Shown here: in pieces, positions 36,147-43,103 of the stretch
How positions within the stretch are numbered: the stretch's first letter is position 1
Layout of the letters: each line of letters begins with the position of its first letter
Assembly: GCA_944386385.1 (NCBI GenBank)
Contig: CALXAV010000012.1
Coordinates: forward strand, 1 to 55,970
DNA length: 55,970 bases
Source: an uncultured Clostridia bacterium
GTDB lineage: Bacteria; Bacillota; Clostridia; TANB77; CAG-508
Direction: 5' to 3'
Position numbers and translations under genes: made by a program
Notes under the pieces: model-generated
Told to the model about the DNA's origin: nothing
The model's database searches: none
What the model saw: only the letters and a program-made list of their open reading frames with translations

Positions 36147-37335
36147 ATTTTTCGCCTTGAACTAAAACATTATGATATGCAACTGTTTTATCATAATTTG
36201 CTTTTACTTCATCTGCTGTTAATACTTTATTATACAATCTACAGGCATATAAGTCCATTTTAGAATACACTTCATTATACTGGTTTCCTGTAACTAACAA
36301 TCCTATTGTAAATGGAATTGAATTATCTGTTAATCCACCACTTACCATCCAGTCATGACTACAAGTTGTTGAACCAATATATTTTCCATTCCAATACAGT
36401 GTTGTTGTATTATCTTTCATATTAGCAGTCATTGTTAAATATCCACCATTTTCTTCTTTAAAATTTCCTTCTACAATTCTACTTATCCAATGCCTATTAG
36501 AAACCTCTCCTTCTTTCCAATCTGACATAGAATCTAATCCAGACATGCAACATAAAAATTTCTTTTCATTTTGAAAGAAGTTAGTTCTAAATTTATTAGC
36601 ATAATTATTATCATTTTTTATAGTCTTCCCCAACATCCAAACATAATCCTGTTCATCTTTAGCATAAAATTCAAATGTTAAGCCATTTTCTATATTTACA
36701 TCTGCTTGAGGATATACTTCTATGTAATCATCTACTCCATCTAATTTAAATTCTGTTTCATTCCAACCATATCCATCTCCTTCTTGTATTCCATGTACTG
36801 TTACTCCTTTTCCCCAAGAATTTTCATTTCCCATATTTATTGGATCAGCATTTAATATTATTCCGTCGGTCACAGCTAAATTCTCTCCATAAGCAAGTTT
36901 TATAAAACCTTCTTCTGGTAATTCTATCACTTCTCCTGTATTATAATTTATTACCCATTCATGTTTTGTTTCTCCGTAATTTTCTAAACTTACACCCGTA
37001 CCTACATAATACCAATCTGTTCCATATATTTGTTTTGTATCATTTACTGATACTATTTTCCAATTGTCTCCATTTGCTAAAGTTCTGTCTCTTAACTCTT
37101 CTCCTATATTATATTTATCATTATCTGTCATTTCTCTATTTACCATTGTTAGCTGAATAGCTTCTTTTTCTGATGCTATTTCTGTCTCTTCTTTTGCATT
37201 TTGTGCTTGTTTAATAATTCCATTGTCACTTGTAAGCATTGAAATAGATACTCCAGCAAGTATTAGTAGAACTATTATCGTAATTACTAATGCAATAAGT
37301 GTAATACCTTTTGTTTTTCTTGCTTTTCCTTTCAT
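36145..37335 (-). CDS. Pilin-like N-terminus with LamG/concanavalin-type domain
   Basis: The 396-residue protein begins MKGKARKTKGITLIALVITIIVLLILAGVSISML. This resembles a type IV prepilin leader and hydrophobic helix, with GITLIA in place of the canonical GFTLIE. It is followed by SDNGIIKQAQNAKEETEIASEK. A linker region (about 45-160) precedes a laminin-G/concanavalin-like sandwich (about 165-390) with NGLTFEFYAKDEQDYVWMLGK and TTLYWNGKYIGS. It is probably exported and surface bound, and may bind carbohydrate. It is divergent from an XRE regulator across two palindromic operators, one of which fills its promoter spacer. Confidence 0.8.
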   Translation of the reverse strand: MKGKARKTKGITLIALVITIIVLLILAGVSISMLTSDNGIIKQAQNAKEETEIASEKEAIQLTMVNREMTDNDKYNIGEELRDRTLANGDNWKIVSVNDTKQIYGTDWYYVGTGVSLENYGETKHEWVINYNTGEVIELPEEGFIKLAYGENLAVTDGIILNADPINMGNENSWGKGVTVHGIQEGDGYGWNETEFKLDGVDDYIEVYPQADVNIENGLTFEFYAKDEQDYVWMLGKTIKNDNNYANKFRTNFFQNEKKFLCCMSGLDSMSDWKEGEVSNRHWISRIVEGNFKEENGGYLTMTANMKDNTTTLYWNGKYIGSTTCSHDWMVSGGLTDNSIPFTIGLLVTGNQYNEVYSKMDLYACRLYNKVLTADEVKANYDKTVAYHNVLVQGEK

Positions 37336-37367
37336 TTAATCCTTCCTCCTCTTATGTAATCAAAATA

Positions 37368-37396
37368 ATAATATCTTAAATTAAGATAAAAGTCAA
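37368..37396 (-). promoter_or_regulatory. Promoter of the LamG surface protein gene
   Basis: TTGACT (37391-37396), 17 nt, TATTAT (37368-37373). The spacer contains most of operator 1, so a bound repressor would block polymerase. Confidence 0.65.
37372..37388. promoter_or_regulatory. Palindromic operator 1 (XRE/LamG intergenic)
   Basis: TATCTTAAATTAAGATA is a 17-bp palindrome. A near copy is centred 25 bp away. It is the likely binding site of the neighbouring XRE protein. Confidence 0.65.
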
Positions 37397-37413
37397 TATC
37401 GTAATTTAAGATA
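37397..37413. promoter_or_regulatory. Palindromic operator 2 (XRE/LamG intergenic)
   Basis: TATCGTAATTTAAGATA matches operator 1 at 15 of 17 positions. It overlaps a TATAAT (37412-37417) that could be the -10 box of the XRE gene, so autorepression is expected. Confidence 0.6.
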
Positions 37414-37438
37414 TAATAAAATTTCATTGGTGATTTAA

Positions 37439-37660
37439 ATGTATAAGAGAATTAAAGATTTAAGAGAAGATAAAGATCTAACACAAAAAACAATTGCTGA
37501 ATACTTGCATATGTCTCAAAATGGATATTCTCAATATGAGACAGATACAAATAAAATTCCTGTTGAAGTCTTAAAAAAGCTTGCTATTTATTACAATACA
37601 AGCATAGATTATTTAGTAGAATTAACTGATGAAAAAAAACCTTACAAAAGAAAAAAATAA
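37439..37660 (+). CDS. Small XRE-family transcriptional regulator
   Basis: The 73-residue Cro/CI-type helix-turn-helix protein has RIKDLREDKDLTQKTIAEYLHMSQNGYSQYE as the DNA-binding core (about residues 4-34). ALYYNTSIDYL-type ending and a short basic tail (KKPYKRKK) follow. There is no effector or peptidase domain. It is divergently transcribed from the LamG pilin-like gene, and the 100-bp gap has two 17-bp palindromes. It therefore most likely represses both itself and that gene; this is inferred from position. Confidence 0.88.
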   Translation: MYKRIKDLREDKDLTQKTIAEYLHMSQNGYSQYETDTNKIPVEVLKKLAIYYNTSIDYLVELTDEKKPYKRKK

Positions 37661-37687
37661 ATCAATTTCAAAAATTTAAACAAAATA

Positions 37688-37727
37688 TTCCCAAGCATTT
37701 TATTGGATATATAAAAATGCTTGGGAA
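37688..37727. terminator. Convergent terminator between the XRE gene and sua5
   Basis: A perfect 14-bp stem TTCCCAAGCATTTT/AAAATGCTTGGGAA lies between convergent genes. Confidence 0.75.
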
Positions 37728-37780
37728 ATACTAGCTCTTAACGATTTTTATAACTAAATCTATTTATTATTTACAACTTC

Positions 37781-38395
37781 TTATATTTGTTTCTTTGTGA
37801 TAGAACCTTCTCGTAAAATATGTGGAACATTATTTATTACTTTAACAATAGTAGAAGCAATACCTAATTTACTTTCTCCACTATCTATAATACAGTCAAC
37901 TTTTCCATCAAAATCTTTTATAATATTATCTATATTTGTTCCGCTAGGTTTTCCTGAAATATTAGCACTAGGAGTCGCAATTGGAACACCAGCATACTCT
38001 ATTATTTTTTTAGCAATTTCTCCGCTTGGCATACGAATCCCCACTGTATCTCCATTTGCAGTAAGAATATCTGGTACATCCTTTTTCTTTTTTAATATAA
38101 TAGTAAAAGGACCTGGCCAAAATTTTTCCATTAGGGCATATTCTAAATCAGAAATATCTTCTGCAACCATCTTAACCATTTCCATATTACTTACAAGTAA
38201 GCTTATAGGTTTACTAAAATCTCTTTTCTTTATTTCATAAATTTTTCTTATAGATTCTTCATTAAATCCATTTGTACCTATTCCATAAACAGTCTCGGTT
38301 GGAAATATTACAATTCCACCATCTCTAATTATACTAGCTGGTTCTTTTAATTTTTCTAAATCTAAATTATTTCTTAAATCAATATATTTTTGCAT
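37781..38395 (-). CDS. tsaC: L-threonylcarbamoyladenylate synthase (Sua5/YrdC/YwlC)
   Basis: This enzyme makes threonylcarbamoyl-AMP for the t6A37 modification of ANN-reading tRNAs. The 204 residues are the YrdC-type length without the Sua5 C-terminal domain. The motifs are complete: FPTETVYGIGTNG near residue 30, KKRDFSKPISLLV, WPGPFTIIL near 92, and IATPSANISGKPSGTN near 138. GGAAG precedes the ATG. It is transcribed alone, bounded by hairpins. Confidence 0.94.
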   Translation of the reverse strand: MQKYIDLRNNLDLEKLKEPASIIRDGGIVIFPTETVYGIGTNGFNEESIRKIYEIKKRDFSKPISLLVSNMEMVKMVAEDISDLEYALMEKFWPGPFTIILKKKKDVPDILTANGDTVGIRMPSGEIAKKIIEYAGVPIATPSANISGKPSGTNIDNIIKDFDGKVDCIIDSGESKLGIASTIVKVINNVPHILREGSITKKQI

Positions 38396-38445
38396 AAAAT
38401 TCTTCCTTCACTTATAATTTTTATAGATGTTCTCCAATTACGTGA

Positions 38446-38482
38446 AAATGTGCTAAAAGGAAACGTTCCCAATAGCACATTT
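38446..38482 (-). terminator. Terminator after the small membrane protein gene
   Basis: The outer stem AAATGTGCT/AGCACATTT encloses an inner pairing around GGAAACGTTCC. It lies 5 bp past the stop. Confidence 0.65.
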
Positions 38483-38486
38483 ATTT

Positions 38487-38918
38487 TTATTTATTGTCTT
38501 CTGATTTCTTTTCTTCAACTTTCTTTGATGTATTTTTAGCAATTTCTGTAGTATTTCTACAAATTACTAATAATATTAATGAAAATTCATAAACAACTCT
38601 TGCAATTACATTTCCTAGTACTAATTGAAGCAAGAACGCTAAGAAGCTCTCTCCTATTAAAGCAAAAGATGATAATGTTATATAAATTGCAATAATTAAG
38701 TAAGTTACTTTTAATAAAGTTTCTAAGAACATTTTCTTAAATGATAAGAAATCATATAACCATCCAAGAAATCCTGTGAATTTTCCTTCATTTTTCTTAC
38801 TTAAGAATAAGAAATAAACTAGAATACCACCTACTATTGCTAGTATTAATGATAAAATAATCCATACTGTACTTCCTACAGCACTTGAAAAACTTGTTAT
38901 TGATCTTGTTCCGTACAT
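38487..38918 (-). CDS. Small membrane protein of unknown function
   Basis: The 143-residue protein is not recognised. It has a first strong hydrophobic segment (STVWIILSLILAIVGGILVYFLFL, about residues 16-39), a short basic loop with FLGWLYDFLSFKKMF, two or three further hydrophobic segments (about 65-125), and a charged Lys/Glu tail (KKVEEKKSEDNK). ATG 38918 is used, with AAAGGGGG before it. It has its own promoter and terminator, so its position between tatD and sua5 gives no functional hint. Confidence 0.75.
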   Translation of the reverse strand: MYGTRSITSFSSAVGSTVWIILSLILAIVGGILVYFLFLSKKNEGKFTGFLGWLYDFLSFKKMFLETLLKVTYLIIAIYITLSSFALIGESFLAFLLQLVLGNVIARVVYEFSLILLVICRNTTEIAKNTSKKVEEKKSEDNK

Positions 38919-38945
38919 TTTCAATTCCCCCTTTATTTTTTTCAT

Positions 38946-38974
38946 ATTTTATCACACAAATCAAATTTCGTCAA
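38946..38974 (-). promoter_or_regulatory. Promoter of the small membrane protein gene
   Basis: TTGACG (38969-38974), 17 nt, TAAAAT (38946-38951). Confidence 0.65.
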
Positions 38975-39064
38975 ATTTTACTAAAATTCGTCATACTGTA
39001 AACATTTTAATTCTAACCTATAGTTAATTATATTTTAAATTTTCTATAATATAACTAACATCAT

Positions 39065-39847
39065 TTATTTAATTTTATATATTCTTCTAGCATTTTCATA
39101 AGTAATTCTAGCTACTACTTCTTCTGAAACTCCTTTTACATCAGCTATCTTTTTTGCTATATATTTAACATTCCTTGGGTCGTTTCTTCTTCCTCTTAAT
39201 GGTTCTGGAGACAAATAAGGACTATCTGTTTCAATTAGCATCTTATCATTTGGTACCATCTCTATTATTTCATTTGCATTCTTTGAATTTTTAAAAGTTA
39301 CAGGGCCTGCAAATGATATATAAAATCCTAATTTTAATCCTTCTTTTACAAGTTCTCTATTTAATGGGCAACAGTGAAAAATACCCTTATTTTCCACATT
39401 ATTTTCCTTTAAAATTTCTAATGTATCCATTACAGCATCTCTTGTATGTATAACAATCGGTAACCCTAACCTATTTGCCATATTTATTTGTTCCACAAAT
39501 GCTTTCCTTTGAATTTCACGCATTTTTTCATCTTTTTCCCAATAATAATCTAAGCCAATCTCTCCGATTGCTAAAACCTTTGAATTTTCTTTAGCTAAAA
39601 TTTCTATTTCTTCTAACATTTTCCACAATTCTTCTTCAATTTGTGGAATATCATTAGGAGAAATACCACAAGTTGAATAGATAAAATCATATTTTTTTGA
39701 AAGTTCAATTGCCTTTTTTGAACCTTCTAAACTATATCCTGCTGAAATAAAACTTACATTTTCGCTATGAATTTTCTCTATTATTTCTTCTCTATCTTCG
39801 TCAAATTTCTCATCATCTAAATGTGCATGATTATCAAATAATTTCAT
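39065..39847 (-). CDS. tatD: TatD-family metal-dependent hydrolase/DNase
   Basis: The 260-residue amidohydrolase-fold protein has the metal motif DNHAHLDDEKFDEDR at residues 4-18. GEIGLDYYW near 105, PIVIHTRDA near 135 and a terminal LIETDSPYLSPEPLRGRRNDP follow, all family markers. Members act as 3'-5' DNases or in tRNA/D-amino-acid metabolism; the exact substrate is not set by sequence. It follows acpS by 14 nt in one operon. Confidence 0.93.
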   Translation of the reverse strand: MKLFDNHAHLDDEKFDEDREEIIEKIHSENVSFISAGYSLEGSKKAIELSKKYDFIYSTCGISPNDIPQIEEELWKMLEEIEILAKENSKVLAIGEIGLDYYWEKDEKMREIQRKAFVEQINMANRLGLPIVIHTRDAVMDTLEILKENNVENKGIFHCCPLNRELVKEGLKLGFYISFAGPVTFKNSKNANEIIEMVPNDKMLIETDSPYLSPEPLRGRRNDPRNVKYIAKKIADVKGVSEEVVARITYENARRIYKIK

Positions 39848-39861
39848 AACTCTTTTCCTTT

Positions 39862-40236
39862 CTATTTTGCTAAGACTATTACATTTGCTATCGCATATTC
39901 TTTGCAGTGAGAAATGCTAATATCTATATCTTCAATATCTTTTAAATCAATACCAACTATTTTTAAAGTAGGTCTTCCTTGCTCTGTATTTTCCACCTCA
40001 AAATCTCTCCAACAAACAGAGTATTTATCATCTATCTTCCAAGATAAAGCCTTAAAGGCTGCTTCTTTTGCCGCAAATCTTGCAGCATAATGTTGATATT
40101 TTTGTTTTTTCTTACTTTCACAATATTTAATTTCATTTTCAGTAAAAACTCTTTCTAAAAAAGCTTTACCTGTTTTTTCTATACTTTCTTTAATTCTACT
40201 AATTTCAATAATATCAGTTCCACAAGTTATTTTCAT
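39862..40236 (-). CDS. acpS: Holo-[acyl-carrier-protein] synthase
   Basis: AcpS transfers 4'-phosphopantetheine from CoA to acyl carrier protein. The 124 residues contain CGTDIIEISRIK at 5-16 (the Mg-binding Asp) and ARFAAKEAAFKAL near 55-67 with the second metal ligand Glu, the two defining motifs. AAGGAG precedes the ATG. It starts the acpS-tatD operon, directly after the terminator hairpin of the preceding gene. Confidence 0.95.
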   Translation of the reverse strand: MKITCGTDIIEISRIKESIEKTGKAFLERVFTENEIKYCESKKKQKYQHYAARFAAKEAAFKALSWKIDDKYSVCWRDFEVENTEQGRPTLKIVGIDLKDIEDIDISISHCKEYAIANVIVLAK

Positions 40237-40251
40237 ATTCTTCTCCTTAAA

Positions 40252-40289
40252 AATGAGACAGAAAAGGCCCGTCCCTCTACTGTCTCATT
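40252..40289 (-). terminator. Hairpin with GGGACGGG-type loop between the unknown gene and acpS
   Basis: The stem AATGAGACAG (40252-40261) pairs with CTGTCTCATT (40280-40289). The loop holds GGCCCGTCCC (plus strand), matching hairpins at 5233 and 19193. The right arm lies inside the last codons of the gene at 40277-41506. Confidence 0.7.
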
Positions 40290-41506
40290 AAAACTATAAA
40301 ATTTAATATATTAAATATTAATGATGCCGCAAGTACCAGCCCCATAACTATCGTTGATGTTCTATTTTTTTCTATATTTAAATCTTTATATAAAATATCA
40401 TATTTATTTTTCACTTGACTATACAATGTTTCTAACTCTAATGTATCTGAAATTCTATGATTTAACATTGTTCCTGTTTCATCATCTGTTATTTCTCTTA
40501 TCCATAAATCTTTAGTAAAATCAATAAACTCTTTTCTTGCCTTCTTTACTTGTTTTGGATCTTTAAGTTTTAATTCAATTTTCTTCAAATATATCTTCTT
40601 ATATAAGTTAATTATATATGTATATAAAAATTGGTTCTCAAATTCATCTGGTAATATTGTATAGTTATTCATATCTTCACTAGATGAAAATAACATAACT
40701 CCTAATTTGCTTAATGCAAGTTTTGCGTATTTCCAACTTGATATTGTTGTTATTTTTTCTTCTTCTAATTTTCTACTATTATCTGCTGGTAGTACATTTG
40801 CAAATCTTATATAGTGATGAGCTATTTTTTCAAAATCAGCAGTACTACTCCATGCTTCTTGATCTATACAAATATATGAATATGTCAAAAATCTTTCTGT
40901 ATCAATATCTAGTTTTAATGCCTCTAAATTAGAACCTGTTACTTTTCTTATAAACTCTCTAAATGTTTCGATGTTGGAAAAGCTATTTGTTTGAAGACGT
41001 ATATTATCATAAGCATCTAAAGTTGCTTCTCCATTAATATCTCTAAATTTACAATTAAAGTTTAATATATTTGAAAAACTAGTATCATCTTCAACATTTG
41101 TTTTCATCACTAAGAAACATATTCCTGTTTCAAAACATACAATTTCTATTTTTGATATTGTAAAAAATATTCCTTTACTATCTTCTACTTTTCCTTGTAT
41201 ATCCTTTTTTATTCTATATTCAAATATATTACAAGGATATTTGCTAAGAAGTGCTGCTCTTGTTTCATCTGGCAAATCTTCTAATTTTTTTAATCTACTA
41301 CTCCCAAAACTAAAACTTGAGAACAAGAATTCCCTTGTTTTAGGTAAAAAGTATTGATACATTTTAAAATCTTTTTCTTTTTGAAATGTTTTTAACTTAA
41401 AATCTTTATCTCTTAACATTTTTAATATGTATTTTTGATATTTTCCTTCCTTTATCACAAATGGATGAAGGAAATATGTATATTGGTAATTTGTCTTTAG
41501 TTCCAT
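40277..41506 (-). CDS. Unknown tail-anchored protein
   Basis: The 409-residue protein is not recognised. The long N-terminal part is mixed charged and hydrophobic, with no signal peptide. One hydrophobic segment sits at the very C-terminus (TSTIVMGLVLAASLIFNILNFIVLM), preceded by charged, probably helical sequence (LETLYSQVKNKYDILYKDLNIEKNR). This resembles the layout of a cytoplasmic protein anchored by its tail, loosely like CorA-type C-termini but with one helix only. The ribosome binding site is GAGGGTGAT. It starts 17 nt after the WG-repeat gene and shares its transcript, suggesting a joint envelope-linked role. Confidence 0.7.
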   Translation of the reverse strand: MELKTNYQYTYFLHPFVIKEGKYQKYILKMLRDKDFKLKTFQKEKDFKMYQYFLPKTREFLFSSFSFGSSRLKKLEDLPDETRAALLSKYPCNIFEYRIKKDIQGKVEDSKGIFFTISKIEIVCFETGICFLVMKTNVEDDTSFSNILNFNCKFRDINGEATLDAYDNIRLQTNSFSNIETFREFIRKVTGSNLEALKLDIDTERFLTYSYICIDQEAWSSTADFEKIAHHYIRFANVLPADNSRKLEEEKITTISSWKYAKLALSKLGVMLFSSSEDMNNYTILPDEFENQFLYTYIINLYKKIYLKKIELKLKDPKQVKKARKEFIDFTKDLWIREITDDETGTMLNHRISDTLELETLYSQVKNKYDILYKDLNIEKNRTSTIVMGLVLAASLIFNILNFIVLMRQ

Positions 41507-41523
41507 ATAATCACCCTCGTTTT

Positions 41524-43041
41524 TTATTTCCTATAATAGTTCATATTAAGGTCTTTTCCTAAGTACCAACTTCCAATGAAGTCAACTTGTAGATAGTCTT
41601 CTAAGTCATATGTTGGTTCTTGTACAACTTTTCCATTTCTATCAATTGATCCCCATTTTCCGTCTTTTTTTACTCCTGCATAACCAAAAGCATTTTGATT
41701 TGTTACATCATCATATATGTAATCAACTACAACATTTCCATCTTTGTCTACGAAACCATATTTTCCATCTTTTTTACTTACAAACAATGTATTTGATGAG
41801 AAAATATCTGATTCTTTTTGTTCTTCGAATCTAAAGTTATAATATTTATATTCATCATCTTGTCTTACTTCTATATATCCTTTTTCATCATCTAAATCTG
41901 TTACCATACCTGTTAATTTTATTTCATAATTACTATCTAGCACTTCATTATTATAACTTTCATCTTCTGTTACATATAAATCTGCTTTTTCATTATACGT
42001 TATTCCTCTATATTTAAATTCTACCAAAGTATTTCCTTCTAAATCTATTATTCCGTAATTCTCGCCTGTTTTTGCAATAAATACTCCTGTTTTTGCTTCT
42101 TTTAAGTCGTCATATTGTGTTCCTATTGTAGTTTCACCAGATAAACTCATAACGCCGAACTTATCTCCATCTTTATAGATTACTCCATTTTCTGGATTCT
42201 TAAGAATAGCTGTTATTTCATCATAACTTCCATTTAAGCTTTCAGTTCCATCTCTATTTACAACTTTTTGTTTTCCATCTTCAGTTACTACGTAATAGTC
42301 TCCTTGATGTATTTTAGCTATATTATCATATTTTGTTTCTAATACTTGTCCATTTCCAATATCTACTATTCCACATTTTCCTTCTGCATTTCTTACTATA
42401 AAACCTTGTGAAGCTTCATCTCCTAAGTTTTGTATTTCTGCATACTCTGTAGGAAGTAATATCTTTCCTTCGTCACTTACTGTTCCGTAGTTTCCATCTT
42501 TTGAAACAAGCAAAGTATTTTCTACTCCTTGAAGAGCAGTTATCTCATCATATTCACATGGTAATACTTCATTTCCTTCCATGTTTATTAATCCATATTT
42601 TCCTCCACTTTGTACTTTTAATACCTTGCTGTCATATGATAAATTTTGACTTTCGTCTGTATTAGATATTGCTTCTATTTGTTCATAATTTGTAAAAATT
42701 TCTTCATTTTTACTATTTAGAGCTTTTGTACTATATGTTCCATCATCATAATTCACATCAAATGTACATAAGAAGACATCTTCTTTACTATTAGGAACTA
42801 CTATCATTTCAGCATATGATGGGTCTATTACGATATTTCCATTTGAATCTATTACTCCCCACTTATTATTTTGATATGCTGCAAAATAATCTATACTAGT
42901 TACATTTCCTTGTTCTTCATCTCCATCTAATATTCCTTTTAACATAACGATACACATAATAATAACAACAAATAAAATTATTACTGCAAACACCTTTTTT
43001 AAGTTTAATTTTGGCTCATCATATCTTCTTCCTCTACTCAA
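41524..43041 (-). CDS. Membrane-anchored WG-repeat protein
   Basis: The 505-residue protein has an N-terminal membrane helix (VFAVIILFVVIIMCIVMLKGI, about residues 17-37). About nine WG repeats follow, each roughly DGK(Y/W)GxxDxxGNxVxxxxYDxI. Clear ones are NNKWGVIDSNGNIVIDPSY, DGKYGFVDKDGNVVVDYIY and DGKWGSIDRNGKVV. WG repeats form extracytoplasmic beta-structures, presumably for binding; no enzyme domain is seen. It starts at TTG (43041), with GGAGG 8 nt upstream and no closer ATG. It has its own promoter directly after spoIIE and is followed by the tail-anchored unknown gene. Confidence 0.85.
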   Translation of the reverse strand: MSRGRRYDEPKLNLKKVFAVIILFVVIIMCIVMLKGILDGDEEQGNVTSIDYFAAYQNNKWGVIDSNGNIVIDPSYAEMIVVPNSKEDVFLCTFDVNYDDGTYSTKALNSKNEEIFTNYEQIEAISNTDESQNLSYDSKVLKVQSGGKYGLINMEGNEVLPCEYDEITALQGVENTLLVSKDGNYGTVSDEGKILLPTEYAEIQNLGDEASQGFIVRNAEGKCGIVDIGNGQVLETKYDNIAKIHQGDYYVVTEDGKQKVVNRDGTESLNGSYDEITAILKNPENGVIYKDGDKFGVMSLSGETTIGTQYDDLKEAKTGVFIAKTGENYGIIDLEGNTLVEFKYRGITYNEKADLYVTEDESYNNEVLDSNYEIKLTGMVTDLDDEKGYIEVRQDDEYKYYNFRFEEQKESDIFSSNTLFVSKKDGKYGFVDKDGNVVVDYIYDDVTNQNAFGYAGVKKDGKWGSIDRNGKVVQEPTYDLEDYLQVDFIGSWYLGKDLNMNYYRK

Positions 43042-43068
43042 AGGTTATTCCTCCTTTTGCACATCTAT

Positions 43069-43097
43069 AATATATCATATGTCACATCTCTTATCAA
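43069..43097 (-). promoter_or_regulatory. Promoter of the WG-repeat operon
   Basis: TTGATA (43092-43097), 17 nt, TATATT (43069-43074), in the 62-bp gap after spoIIE. Confidence 0.6.
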
Positions 43098-43103
43098 CTA
43101 ATT

